The notes under the pieces: model-generated
Databases searched by the model: none
What the model saw: the letters and a program-made list of their open reading frames with translations, nothing else
Told to the model about the DNA's origin: nothing
Part shown: piece by piece, positions 8,351 to 16,676 of the stretch
Layout: each line of letters starts with the position of its first letter
Position numbering within the stretch: position 1 is the stretch's first letter
NCBI RefSeq assembly: GCF_004331455.1
Contig: NZ_SJJR01000018.1
Span: 1 to 64,000 of the forward strand
Length of the DNA: 64,000 nucleotides
From: Micromonospora zingiberis
GTDB lineage: Bacteria > Actinomycetota > Actinomycetes > Mycobacteriales > Micromonosporaceae
Reading direction: 5' to 3'
Position numbers and translations under genes: made by a program

Positions 8351-9187
8351 TCAGCCGCGATCGCGGCCGATGCGGCCACGGGTGTCCCGGCCGACCAGGT
8401 CGATCAGTCGACGCGGCGCGTGTCGCAGGCCCGCCACGGCCAGTTTGTACTTCCACGACGGAACACTTACCAACTTGCCTTTGCCCAGGTCACGAAGGGC
8501 TTCGTCGACCACGGCCGGGGCGCCGAGCCACATCCATTCGGGGGTTTTCGACATGTCGATGCCGGCTCGTTGGTGGAACTCGGTGCGCGTGTAGCCAGGA
8601 CAGAGCGCCATCACCCGTACCCCGTAGGGACGCGCGGACTGGCCGACCGACTCGCTGAAGTTGGTGACCCACGCCTTGCTGGCGGGGTACGTCGAACCGG
8701 GCATGACCGCACCGAACCCGGCTACGGAAGAGACATTAATCACTGCCCCGGCCCGCCGCTCGGTCATCGTGCGCAGCGCAGCCAAGGTAAGCCGCATCAC
8801 CGCGTGCACGTTGAGCCGGAGCAGCCGGGCCTCGTCCTGGGCGGACGACCGCAGGAACGGCGTGTTCAAGCTGATCCCGGCGTTGTTGACCAGTAGTTCG
8901 ACGGGCGGGCTGTCGGCCAGTCGCCGCTCCACCTGCTCGCAACCGTCGTCAGTGGACAGGTCGGCGGTGATGGTTTCGGTCTCCACGCCGTGCCGACCGG
9001 TCAGCTCGGCGGCCTGTGCGGCGAGCCGGTCGCCGTCCCGGGCGACGAGCACCAGGTGCCACCCGTCGGCGGCGAGTCGCCCGGCGAACGCCGCTCCGAT
9101 GCCTGCGGTCGCCCCGGTGATCAACGCCCAACGCCCGGCGGCCGGCTGCTCGGGCGTCACAGGTTCGGGCGTCACGGGGCTGCTCAC
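8351..9187 (-). CDS. Short-chain dehydrogenase/reductase
   Basis: A 278-residue classical SDR. The cofactor motif TGATAGIG lies near residue 24, NNAG around 100, the catalytic serine in INVSSVAG, and the YPASK (YxxxK) catalytic pair around 165. A C-terminal extension after the Rossmann domain (WMWLGAPAVVDEALRDLGKG) is typical of the DltE/YqjQ-like group. The substrate is unknown; NAD(P)(H) is the cofactor. The chosen GTG 9187 overlaps the stop of the upstream membrane-protein gene (GTGA), indicating translational coupling; a longer frame to 9403 is only the shadow of that gene. Confidence 0.88.
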   Translation of the reverse strand: MSSPVTPEPVTPEQPAAGRWALITGATAGIGAAFAGRLAADGWHLVLVARDGDRLAAQAAELTGRHGVETETITADLSTDDGCEQVERRLADSPPVELLVNNAGISLNTPFLRSSAQDEARLLRLNVHAVMRLTLAALRTMTERRAGAVINVSSVAGFGAVMPGSTYPASKAWVTNFSESVGQSARPYGVRVMALCPGYTRTEFHQRAGIDMSKTPEWMWLGAPAVVDEALRDLGKGKLVSVPSWKYKLAVAGLRHAPRRLIDLVGRDTRGRIGRDRG

Positions 9188-9855
9188 CTCGGCGGGTACG
9201 GGGGCGGCTGCGGAGCCCCAGGCGGCGGATAGGGGTGGTACGGCGGTGCTGGCGGCGGTCCACCCGGCTGATAGGACAACGGCGCGGGGGCCGAGGGGCG
9301 CCGGAACCAGGCATTGGCCGAAGGCAACGCCAGCAGTACGGCTACCACAAGGTAACCGAGCACCTGGGCGACCGAAAGGGTCGCGGTGAGCGGAATCCAC
9401 CACAACGGGTAGGCGTCCCCAGCGAGCTCGGCCAGCTCGGCGGCGGCCTGGTCGTCACCGAAGTCGAGCGGCGTCACGCGCTGGACGAACAGGGTCACGC
9501 TGGCGCAACAGCCGAGGAGCACGCCGAACCCGGCGACCACCCAGGTGGCCACCCGGGCGGCGGGCCGGCGGGCGGCCAGGCCGAGCGCGAGGCCGGCGAG
9601 GAGCAGCCCGGCGAGCACGCTCACCACCGCCGACAGCACGATCGACGTCAGCAGGAGGGCGGCCATCGCGTCGATCTGGCTGCCGTCGGCCGAGGTGCCG
9701 GTGGCCGCAGCGCGGAACCGGTCCAGGGTGCCACCGAGCATGGTCAGCCCCGCCACGGCGTACCCGAGGGCCCCGAGCGCCATCACCACCAGCACCGTCA
9801 CGGCGAGCCGGACCACACCCGGCCGGCCGGCTGGCGCCTGTTCGGGGTACGACAC
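9184..9855 (-). CDS. Four-TM membrane protein with proline-rich tail
   Basis: A 223-residue protein with four hydrophobic helices (about 15-40, 65-90, 95-120 and 150-175) and a C-terminal cytoplasmic-type tail rich in Pro and Tyr (PPAPPYHPYPPPGAPQPP). GTG 9855 follows GGAGGGA at seven bases and is preferred to GTG 9909. It resembles the next gene upstream in topology: helices, then an ALPxANxWFR/ALPKANEYFR motif, then a Pro-rich tail, so the two are probably paralogues. It is coupled to the SDR gene by a GTGA overlap. Function unknown. Confidence 0.75.
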   Translation of the reverse strand: MSYPEQAPAGRPGVVRLAVTVLVVMALGALGYAVAGLTMLGGTLDRFRAAATGTSADGSQIDAMAALLLTSIVLSAVVSVLAGLLLAGLALGLAARRPAARVATWVVAGFGVLLGCCASVTLFVQRVTPLDFGDDQAAAELAELAGDAYPLWWIPLTATLSVAQVLGYLVVAVLLALPSANAWFRRPSAPAPLSYQPGGPPPAPPYHPYPPPGAPQPPPYPPR

Positions 9856-9996
9856 GACGAGTCCCTCCGGTAGGCGTTCGGGAAGCAACCTACTCGGAGG
9901 GACCGTCACAGTCGCGGCGGTTCGGGCGTGTCGAGGTCCCGACGCGGGCCACGCGGGCCCGGGGCAGGGCCTCGACCGGACCCGAACCGCCCTCGA

Positions 9997-10896
9997 TCAG
10001 TTGGAGCTGCCGCTGGGCGGCTGGTCGCCGGGTTGCCCCGGCCCGTCGGCCGGCGGGTTCGGCCCACCCTGGTCGCCCGACTGCCCGGAGGACGTCTGGC
10101 CGGGAATCGGCGGGTAACCGGGCTCACCGGACTGTTGCGCGGCACCCGGCTGACCGGGTGCCGGCGGGTAGCCGGGCTGACCGGGCTGACCGGGATAACC
10201 GGGCTGACCCGGATAGCCCGGCTGACCCGGGTAGCCGGGCTGACCGGGGTAACCCGGCTGACCCGGGTAGCCGGGCTGGCCGGGCTGGCCGGGGTAGGTG
10301 CCGCCGGGAGTCGGCGGCTCCCACTGCGGCGCCGGCTTGCGGAAGTACTCGTTCGCCTTCGGCAGGGCCAGCAGGATCAGCGCCACCAGCAGCGAGATCA
10401 GACTGATCACGCCGACCAGGATGCTGACCGGGGTGGCCCAGGAGGGCAGTGCCTCCTCCACCCGGCGCTGGATCTCCTCGGGGCTCGGCATGTCCCCGCT
10501 GGTGTCGTTCGGTGCGGTCAGGCCGCCGGTCGCGCTGCCGAGGATGTTGAACCCGTTGCAGCAGAACAGGATGCCGCCCACGATCCAGGTGGCGATCCGC
10601 GTACCGTTCTTGCCGCGCAGGTTCACCAGACCCAGACCGGCCAGCGCCAGTGCCGCCGCCAGCATGAAGGCGGCGGTTGCGACGGCGACGGCGACCGCCA
10701 GGTCGGCGATCCCCTCCATTCCTTCGCCCCCGCTGCCCTGTAGGGCATCCTCCATCGCGTCACGTACGGTGCCGATGGTGGCCAGCGTCACGATCGCACC
10801 GATCAGCTGGCAGATCGCGAACAGCAACAGCAGGTAGGTGGATATCGTCACCACGCCCGGACGGGACCGGACCGGGGTGCTCTGAGGATCGACCAT
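9997..10896 (-). CDS. Four-TM membrane protein with GYPGQP repeat tail
   Basis: A 299-residue protein. Four hydrophobic helices (about 15-40, 65-90, 98-115, 150-180) are followed by ALPKANEYFRKP and a long tail of tandem GQPGYP hexapeptides, then a Pro/Gly/Ser-rich end. ATG 10896 is preceded by GGAGAG. The tail is encoded by near-identical 18-bp repeats, so its length probably varies between strains. Its topology matches the downstream gene at 9184. Proteins of this type are common in actinobacteria and lack a known function; a low-complexity tail suggests interaction with other proteins. Confidence 0.75.
   Translation of the reverse strand: MVDPQSTPVRSRPGVVTISTYLLLLFAICQLIGAIVTLATIGTVRDAMEDALQGSGGEGMEGIADLAVAVAVATAAFMLAAALALAGLGLVNLRGKNGTRIATWIVGGILFCCNGFNILGSATGGLTAPNDTSGDMPSPEEIQRRVEEALPSWATPVSILVGVISLISLLVALILLALPKANEYFRKPAPQWEPPTPGGTYPGQPGQPGYPGQPGYPGQPGYPGQPGYPGQPGYPGQPGQPGYPPAPGQPGAAQQSGEPGYPPIPGQTSSGQSGDQGGPNPPADGPGQPGDQPPSGSSN
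10168..10296 (-). repeat. 18-bp tandem repeats coding GQPGYP
   Basis: About seven degenerate copies of an 18-bp unit (gtagccgggctgaccggg on the + strand) encode the GQPGYP hexapeptide in frame within the four-TM protein gene. No spacers are present, so this is a coding minisatellite and not a CRISPR array. Confidence 0.85.
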
Positions 10897-10995
10897 CTCT
10901 CTCCTTCCCTAAAACGCGCTTCACCGTATCGGCACCCGACCAGTTCGGCATGACAACGACGCCAGTGCATCCGGCGGGTCAGCCGTCGCAACGGA

Positions 10996-11577
10996 TCATC
11001 GGCTCTGGGGATGGACGATCACGTCGGCGCGGTCCAGGCGCTCACCCCGGGCCACGTGCCAGCCGGCTTCGCCGTACGCCTCGAAGGTGAGACGAGCGCC
11101 GCCGGCCGCTCGATAGTCGTGATAGCGCATCACGCCGCTCGGGGCGAGCCCGGTAGCGCCGGTGGCGGTGTAGCGGGCCTGGCCGGACTCGCGCCAGCCG
11201 TACCGCCGGCCGGCGAACTCGACGACCGGGGCACCGGCGGTGCCGGCACCGCCCGCCTCCGGCCGCCAGAGCACCAACTCGAACTCGGGGTTCTCCGCCA
11301 CGGAGAGTCGGCGCCGGCCATCGGGATCGTCGAGCAGATGCTCGGCCCAGGTCCACTCGCCCTCGACCAGGCGGACCGAGCCGCGTACCGGATAGGCCAC
11401 GTCCCCGATCTCGACGATGTCGCCGACCTCGATCCGGCGCGGATCGGACCGTTCGCCGCGCGGCGGGTTGTGCGGCGGACCCAGCGTGCGCGGTGGGCGG
11501 CGGAACCAACGCCGCCAGAACGTGGCCGACAGCGCCGACCCGAGCGCCGTCACCAGGTACACCCATGCCTTGCCCAC
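10996..11577 (-). CDS. DUF4178 domain protein
   Basis: A 193-residue protein with an N-terminal membrane anchor (WVYLVTALGSALSATFW, residues 5-22) and a basic, Arg/Pro-rich linker. The rest matches the DUF4178 pattern: IEVGDIVEIGDVAYPVRGSV, then a YGWRESGQARY-type stretch and conserved aromatic residues. GTG 11577 is preceded by GGAGGTGA at seven bases; the longer frame to 11619 lacks a comparable site. DUF4178 proteins often accompany membrane-remodelling or polyamine gene sets, but none is adjacent here. Function unknown. Confidence 0.7.
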   Translation of the reverse strand: MGKAWVYLVTALGSALSATFWRRWFRRPPRTLGPPHNPPRGERSDPRRIEVGDIVEIGDVAYPVRGSVRLVEGEWTWAEHLLDDPDGRRRLSVAENPEFELVLWRPEAGGAGTAGAPVVEFAGRRYGWRESGQARYTATGATGLAPSGVMRYHDYRAAGGARLTFEAYGEAGWHVARGERLDRADVIVHPQSR

Positions 11578-11668
11578 CTGGTCACCTCCCGAGGTCAGTC
11601 GGCCGAGACAGGTACCCATGATCCGTGCCGTGCCGAGCGGTCTGCCAACCGGCCGCCTTTGCTCGGAG

Positions 11669-12046
11669 TCAGGAACCGGCGAGCCGGTCCGCGGCGTACT
11701 CGCCGACCGTGGTGCTGCCGAGTACGCAGCCGGTGGCGGTGTTCACCTCCGCCGAGTCGGCGCGCAACCCGGCCCAGGCCGCCCGCCCGGCCACCGGATC
11801 GAGCCGTTCCAGCAGGGTGGCGGCATAGACCCGGGCGGCCGGCGACCTCGCCGACAGCAGGCGTTCGAGCTGTCCGCGTACCTCGTCGGGGTGGTCGGCC
11901 GTCGCCGCCTCGACCCGCTGGTATGCCTCGGTCTCCGGCAGCAGGGTTCCGGCCAGCCCCACCCCGCCGAAGGAAACCGTCTCGGCGTCGGCGAGGACCG
12001 CGACCGCGGCCGCCAACTCGTCGCGCTGTCGTCTGGTCCCGAACAT
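11669..12046 (-). CDS. Hypothetical protein
   Basis: A 125-residue, alanine- and leucine-rich protein predicted to be helical, with no membrane segment. The central part (VRGQLERLLSARSPAARVYAATLLERLD) looks like a helical-repeat (HEAT-like) unit, and the end contains a single Cys in TATGCVLGSTTVGEYA. ATG 12046 has GGAG six bases upstream. It lies downstream of clpB on the same strand, 66 bases away, and may be cotranscribed. I do not recognise the family. Confidence 0.55.
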   Translation of the reverse strand: MFGTRRQRDELAAAVAVLADAETVSFGGVGLAGTLLPETEAYQRVEAATADHPDEVRGQLERLLSARSPAARVYAATLLERLDPVAGRAAWAGLRADSAEVNTATGCVLGSTTVGEYAADRLAGS

Positions 12047-12112
12047 GTCTCCATCCTGGCCCGGACCGGCCGGCGGCGCACTGTCCCGGTGCCAACTGGC
12101 CCGATTCGGCGG

Positions 12113-14704
12113 TCAGGCGGCGGTCACCGAGAGGCCGTCCTTGCCGTCGGCAAGGTCGACCCGCACCGTGTCGCCGTCTCGGACCACGCCGCCGAGCAGG
12201 GCCTTGGCGAGTTGGTCGCCGATCGCGGACTGGACCAGCCGGCGCAGCGGCCGGGCGCCGTAGATGGGGTCGTACCCGTGCTCGGCGAGCCAGGTGCGCG
12301 CGGCGTCGCTGACGTCCAGCGCCAACCGGCGGTCGGCGAGCCGGCGCCGCAGTCGGGAAATCTGGATGTCCACGATGGCCCGCAGATCGTCACCGTGGAG
12401 GGCGGCGAAGACCACGATGTCGTCGAGCCGGTTCAGGAACTCCGGCTTGAAGTGCGACCGGACCACCGCGAGTACGCCCTCCCGGCGCTGTTCCTCGGCC
12501 AGCGTCAGATCGCTGATCACCGCCGATCCCAGGTTCGAGGTGAGGATCAGGATGGCGTTGCGGAAGTCGACGGTACGGCCCTGGCCGTCGGTGAGCCGGC
12601 CGTCGTCGAGCACCTGGAGCAGGATGTCGAAGACGTCCGGGTGCGCCTTCTCCACCTCGTCCAGCAGGATCACCGAGTACGGCCGGCGACGCACCGCCTC
12701 GGTGAGCTGGCCGCCCTCCTCGTACCCGACGTAGCCGGGCGGAGCACCGACCAGGCGGGCCACGGAGTGCTTCTCGCCGTACTCGCTCATGTCGATGCGG
12801 ACCATGGCCCGTTCGTCGTCGAAGAGGAACTCGGCGAGCGCCTTGGCCAGCTCGGTCTTGCCGACACCGGTCGGGCCGAGGAAGAGGAAGCTGCCGGTCG
12901 GCCGGTCCGGGTCGGCGACGCCGGCCCGAGCGCGGCGTACCGCGTCGGAGACCGCACCGACCGCCTCGGCCTGGCCGATCACCCGCTCGCGCAGCGACTC
13001 CTCCATCCGCAGCAGCTTGGCGGTCTCGCCCTCCAACAGCCGACCGGCGGGGATGCCGGTCCAGGAGGCGACCACGGCGGCGATGTCGTCGGCGCCGACC
13101 TCCTCCTTGAGCATCGCGCCGTCGGCCTGGAGCCGGGCCAGTTCCTCCTCCGCCTGCTTCAGCTCGTTGTTCAGTGCCGGGATCCGGCCGTACCGCAGCT
13201 CGGCCGCGCGTTCCAGCTCGCCGTCCCGCTCGGCCCGCTCGGCCTCGCCACCGAGGCGCTCCAACTCCTCCTTGGCGGTGGAGAGCTTGGTGATGTGGGT
13301 CTTCTCCAGCTTCCACCGCTCGGAGAGGGCGGTGAGCTGCTCACGCTTGTCGGCCAACTCCTTGCGCAGCCGTTCGAGGCGCTCGGCGGAGGCGGCGTCC
13401 GGCTCCTTGGCCAGCGCCATCTCCTCGATCTCCAGCCGGCGTACCGCCCGCTCGATCTCGTCCACCTCGACCGGCCGGGAGTCGATCTCCATCCGGAGCC
13501 GGGACGCGGACTCGTCGACCAGGTCGATCGCCTTGTCCGGCAGGAACCGGTCGGTGATGTACCGGTCGGAGAGCGCGGCGGCGGCGACCAGGGCGGCGTC
13601 GGTGATGCGTACGCCGTGGTGCACCTCGTAGCGCTCCTTGAGGCCACGGAGGATGCCGATGGTGTCCTCGACGGTCGGCTCGCCGACCAGCACCGGCTGG
13701 AAGCGCCGCTCCAGGGCCGGGTCCTTCTCGATGTGCTCGCGGTACTCGTCCAGCGTGGTCGCACCGACCATCCGCAGTTCGCCACGGGCCAGCATCGGCT
13801 TGAGCATGTTGCCGGCGTCCATCGAGCCCTCGCCCTTGCCGGCGCCGACCACGGTGTGCAGCTCGTCGAGGAAGGTGATGACCTGCCCGTCGGAGTTCTT
13901 GATCTCCTCCAGGACGGACTTGAGTCGCTCCTCGAACTGGCCCCGGTACGACGCACCGGCGACCATCGCACCGAGGTCGAGCGAGACCAGCTTCTTGTCG
14001 CGCAGCGACTCGGGTACGTCACCGGCGACGATCCGCTGGGCCAGGCCCTCCACGATGGCGGTCTTGCCGACGCCGGGCTCGCCGATCAGCACCGGGTTGT
14101 TCTTCGTACGCCGGGACAGCACCTGGATCACCCGGCGGATCTCGGAGTCCCGGCCGATCACCGGGTCGATCTTGCCGTCCCGGGCGCTCGCGGTCAGGTC
14201 GACGCCGTACTTGGCCAGCGCCTGGTAGGTCTGCTCCGGATCGGCGGTGGTCACCCGGCGGTCCCCGCCACGCACCGTCGGGAAGGCGGCGACCAGCGTC
14301 TCCTCGGTGGCACCAGCCGCCTTGAGGGCACCGGAGACGGCGCCGCCGACCCGGGCCAGCCCGGCCAGCAGATGCTCGGTGGAGGTGTACTCGTCGCCCA
14401 GCGGGCGGGCGATCTGCTCGGCCGCGCCGATGGCGTTGACGAACTCACGGGCCAGGGTCGGCTCGGCGATGCTGGAGCCCCGCGCGGCGGGCAACGCGTC
14501 GACGGCGCGCTGGGCGACCCGGCGCAGCTCGGCGGGGTCGGCCCCGACGGCGCGCAGCAGGCCGGCGGCGGTGGAACCCTCGGTGTCCAGCAGCGACAGC
14601 AGCAGGTGCCACGGCTCGACCGTGGCGTGCCCGCGCTGGTTGGCCAGGGCTACGGCACCGGTGATGGTTTCGCGGCTCTTGGTGGTGAGGCGTTCGGTGT
14701 TCAT
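12113..14704 (-). CDS. clpB: ATP-dependent disaggregase ClpB
   Basis: An 863-residue Hsp100 chaperone that extracts polypeptides from aggregates together with DnaK, DnaJ and GrpE. Domains in order: N-terminal Clp repeat (residues 1-145), AAA-1 with Walker A GEPGVGKT near 205, the long coiled-coil middle domain (about 410-525) that defines ClpB against ClpA/C, AAA-2 with GPTGVGKT near 605, and the D2-small domain. Its length is typical. A HAIR operator 46 bases upstream of the start places it under HspR, with the dnaK operon encoded in this same window. Confidence 0.97.
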   Translation of the reverse strand: MNTERLTTKSRETITGAVALANQRGHATVEPWHLLLSLLDTEGSTAAGLLRAVGADPAELRRVAQRAVDALPAARGSSIAEPTLAREFVNAIGAAEQIARPLGDEYTSTEHLLAGLARVGGAVSGALKAAGATEETLVAAFPTVRGGDRRVTTADPEQTYQALAKYGVDLTASARDGKIDPVIGRDSEIRRVIQVLSRRTKNNPVLIGEPGVGKTAIVEGLAQRIVAGDVPESLRDKKLVSLDLGAMVAGASYRGQFEERLKSVLEEIKNSDGQVITFLDELHTVVGAGKGEGSMDAGNMLKPMLARGELRMVGATTLDEYREHIEKDPALERRFQPVLVGEPTVEDTIGILRGLKERYEVHHGVRITDAALVAAAALSDRYITDRFLPDKAIDLVDESASRLRMEIDSRPVEVDEIERAVRRLEIEEMALAKEPDAASAERLERLRKELADKREQLTALSERWKLEKTHITKLSTAKEELERLGGEAERAERDGELERAAELRYGRIPALNNELKQAEEELARLQADGAMLKEEVGADDIAAVVASWTGIPAGRLLEGETAKLLRMEESLRERVIGQAEAVGAVSDAVRRARAGVADPDRPTGSFLFLGPTGVGKTELAKALAEFLFDDERAMVRIDMSEYGEKHSVARLVGAPPGYVGYEEGGQLTEAVRRRPYSVILLDEVEKAHPDVFDILLQVLDDGRLTDGQGRTVDFRNAILILTSNLGSAVISDLTLAEEQRREGVLAVVRSHFKPEFLNRLDDIVVFAALHGDDLRAIVDIQISRLRRRLADRRLALDVSDAARTWLAEHGYDPIYGARPLRRLVQSAIGDQLAKALLGGVVRDGDTVRVDLADGKDGLSVTAA

Positions 14705-14749
14705 GGGCTCCCCTGGATCGGTGTGTCCACTGGTACCGACAGAACCAGA

Positions 14750-14770
14750 GTTGAGCCTATTCCGCTCAAC
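14750..14770 (-). promoter_or_regulatory. HAIR (HspR) operator upstream of clpB
   Basis: TTGAGC (14751-14756), seven bases, GCTCAA (14764-14769) matches the HAIR pattern CTTGAGT-N7-ACTCAAG with exact spacing. It sits 46-66 bases upstream of the clpB start, where HspR-DnaK binding would block the promoter until heat stress draws DnaK away. Confidence 0.85.
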
Positions 14771-14929
14771 CCTGGGCGTGTGACATGCACCACTCCATCA
14801 CCCCGGCGCGGTGCACGAAACTACCTAAGGTCTTCCTGATTGACCGCCGAGGGCGGGGCGGGCGCAGGGAGCCTGTCGAGCTGAACCGTTCGCGCTGTCA
14901 ACGCGGCAGCGTAGAGCCTGCACGCGGGG

Positions 14930-14981
14930 GAGATCTTGGTACAAATTTGCCCCTTGAGGGGCGCACTCGTACCAAGATCTC
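14930..14981. repeat. Dispersed inverted repeat family B, complete copy
   Basis: Arms GAGATCTTGGTAC (14930-14942) and GTACCAAGATCTC (14969-14981) pair perfectly over 13 bp and enclose a second hairpin, GCCCC-ttga-GGGGC (14949-14962). It lies in the clpB-lipoprotein gap. Sister copies are at 18514-18556 (complete) and 129-156 (half). The remaining gap sequence 14771-14929 shows no gene. Confidence 0.85.
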
Positions 14982-15007
14982 GGGCGCCGGTCGCTTTACG
15001 GCACGGA

Positions 15008-16138
15008 TCAGTCCGTCTCGATGATCACGGCTGTCCAGGTGCGGTCGCCGAAGTGGCCGGACCCGAGCAGGATGCCCTCCGGCGTCGTCGCGAACAGGGT
15101 GCTGTCGGAGAGCAGCCGGAGGTGGTCATCCTTGGTCAGGGGCCAGGGCAGGTCGACGTAGCGGCCACCGACCACCGCTCCGGGGCCCTGCGGACCGAGT
15201 ACCGCCACCACACCGGCACCGAGCGGAACGACCTGCCCCGACTCCGGCTGCCCCTCGGCGCGGACCAGTTGCCAGGACTCACCCGCAAGCCGCCACAGCG
15301 CCGGGAAGCCCATCCGGTCTGGCCGCTCGCCGACCAGCCAGATTTCCCCGGCCACCGCCGCCAGGCGGAGTCTGTCAACCGTACCGTCGGGCGCCGGTAC
15401 CCGGGTCTCCCGCCACGTCGCGCCCTCGTTCCAGGAGATGGCGGCGTGTAGCTTGTGGTCTGCGGTCGCCCCGGCGGCCACCACCGGCCCACCCCACGTG
15501 CCGCCGTCGGAGTTCGTCCTACCGGCGCCCTGCACGACCGTGGTCAACGCGGGCAGCGGCGGCTGTACGGGCAGTGCGTGCAGGGCTTCGCCCGCCCAGC
15601 TGCCGACCTCGCCGGTGCCCTCGATGATCTGGAATCGTCCCTGGGCGGCCTGCCATCGCGCGGGCACCGCCTCGCCCGGACTGTGCCGGAAGGTCTTGCC
15701 ACCGTCGGTGGACGTCCACCAGCCGTACGGCCGAGCGGACAACGCCAGCACCCCCGGCGCGGTGAACATCTGCTGTTCGTCGGCCACCGGCTTCGGATGA
15801 CGCAGCCGCTGCCAGGACCGGCCGCCATCGCCGGTGGACCAGAGCAGGGCGCGGCAGTCCGGGTCGGGCGGCTGGCCGTCGCAGGCCGCGAAGAGGGCGT
15901 ACCCCTGGTCGGCGTCGACGAACTCGACGTGCGGTCGGTCGTACCTCGATGGGACGGCGAGCCGGTTGACGCGGGTCTCCGCGACGGACGCCGAGGGCGG
16001 CGGCGGTCCGGACGGGTCGGGGCTGGACGAGATCGGCGGCGGCGCGGGCGGGGTCCGGCGGATGTCTCCGATCGAGCAGCCCGACAGGATCACTACCAGG
16101 GCAAACAGGGCCAGACAGCGGGTTCGGCGCACAGTCAC
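15008..16138 (-). CDS. Lipoprotein with BNR/sialidase-like beta-propeller
   Basis: A 376-residue exported lipoprotein. The signal peptide (RRTRCLALFALVVILSGCS) ends in the lipobox LSGC, giving a lipid-modified Cys near residue 20. A Pro/Ser-rich linker follows, then repeated Asp-box-like motifs (STGDGGRSWQRL, STDGGKTFR, WNEGATWRET) expected of a beta-propeller of the sialidase/photosystem-stability-factor type. No catalytic residues of sialidases are evident, so binding or a structural role is more likely. GTG 16138 follows GGAGG closely; GTG 16132 is an alternative. Divergent from the antiporter pair. Confidence 0.8.
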   Translation of the reverse strand: MTVRRTRCLALFALVVILSGCSIGDIRRTPPAPPPISSSPDPSGPPPPSASVAETRVNRLAVPSRYDRPHVEFVDADQGYALFAACDGQPPDPDCRALLWSTGDGGRSWQRLRHPKPVADEQQMFTAPGVLALSARPYGWWTSTDGGKTFRHSPGEAVPARWQAAQGRFQIIEGTGEVGSWAGEALHALPVQPPLPALTTVVQGAGRTNSDGGTWGGPVVAAGATADHKLHAAISWNEGATWRETRVPAPDGTVDRLRLAAVAGEIWLVGERPDRMGFPALWRLAGESWQLVRAEGQPESGQVVPLGAGVVAVLGPQGPGAVVGGRYVDLPWPLTKDDHLRLLSDSTLFATTPEGILLGSGHFGDRTWTAVIIETD

Positions 16139-16169
16139 TCGGCCTCCGTCGCGGGAGTAGCCTGAGCCC

Positions 16170-16670
16170 GTGCGAGTTCGTGTCGAACAGACGGCTCTAC
16201 CGGGCATCGGCGTACGTCATGACATGATGACGGAATCCGGCCGCCGCCTGGGGGTGGTGTCCCACCGCAACGGTCGCCGAGACCTCGTCCTGTACGACCC
16301 GGACGACCCCGACGGCTGCGCGGCGGACATCGCGCTCACCGACGACGAGGCGGCGGCGTTGGCCGACATCCTCGGCGCGTCACTGATCCTGGGACAGCTC
16401 TCCGGGCTGCGCGAGCAGGCGGCCGGGCTGCTCACCGAACAGATCGCCATTCCGGCCTCCTCGACCTACGTCAACCGCCCGATGGGCGACGCGAAGGTGC
16501 GCAGTCGTACGAGCGCCTCGATCGTGGCCGTCCTGCGCGCCGGTGAGGTGATCGTCTCGCCGCCACCGACCTTCCGTTTCGCGGCCGGCGACGTGGTGGT
16601 GGTGGTCGGCAACCGGCAGGGTCTGGACGGGGTGAGTGCGATCTTCGCCGACGACGATCCGACCGGCTGA
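16170..16670 (+). CDS. KhtT-like regulatory subunit of a K+/H+ antiporter
   Basis: A 166-residue cytosolic protein. An N-terminal domain beginning VEQTALPGIGVRHDM is typical of KhtT-type subunits, and the C-terminal half (residues 80-160: DAKVRSRTSASIVAVLRAG, then FRFAAGDVVVVVGNRQGL) is a TrkA-C/RCK_C domain that binds nucleotides or ions. It would gate the antiporter encoded seven bases downstream. Start GTG 16170. The pair corresponds to the YhaT/YhaU (KhtT/KhtU) system of Bacillus, which exports K+ in exchange for H+ and helps in pH and methylglyoxal stress; that role is by family. Confidence 0.85.
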   Translation: MRVRVEQTALPGIGVRHDMMTESGRRLGVVSHRNGRRDLVLYDPDDPDGCAADIALTDDEAAALADILGASLILGQLSGLREQAAGLLTEQIAIPASSTYVNRPMGDAKVRSRTSASIVAVLRAGEVIVSPPPTFRFAAGDVVVVVGNRQGLDGVSAIFADDDPTG

Positions 16671-16676
16671 CCTCCG

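Noticed and set aside
10168..10296. CRISPR array
   Set aside because: The 18-bp repeats have no spacers, are in frame and encode GQPGYP.
11417..14839. Plus-strand frame of 1140 codons opposite clpB
   Set aside because: It is the antisense shadow of the high-GC clpB gene; its sequence has no domain and the real gene has full ClpB motifs.
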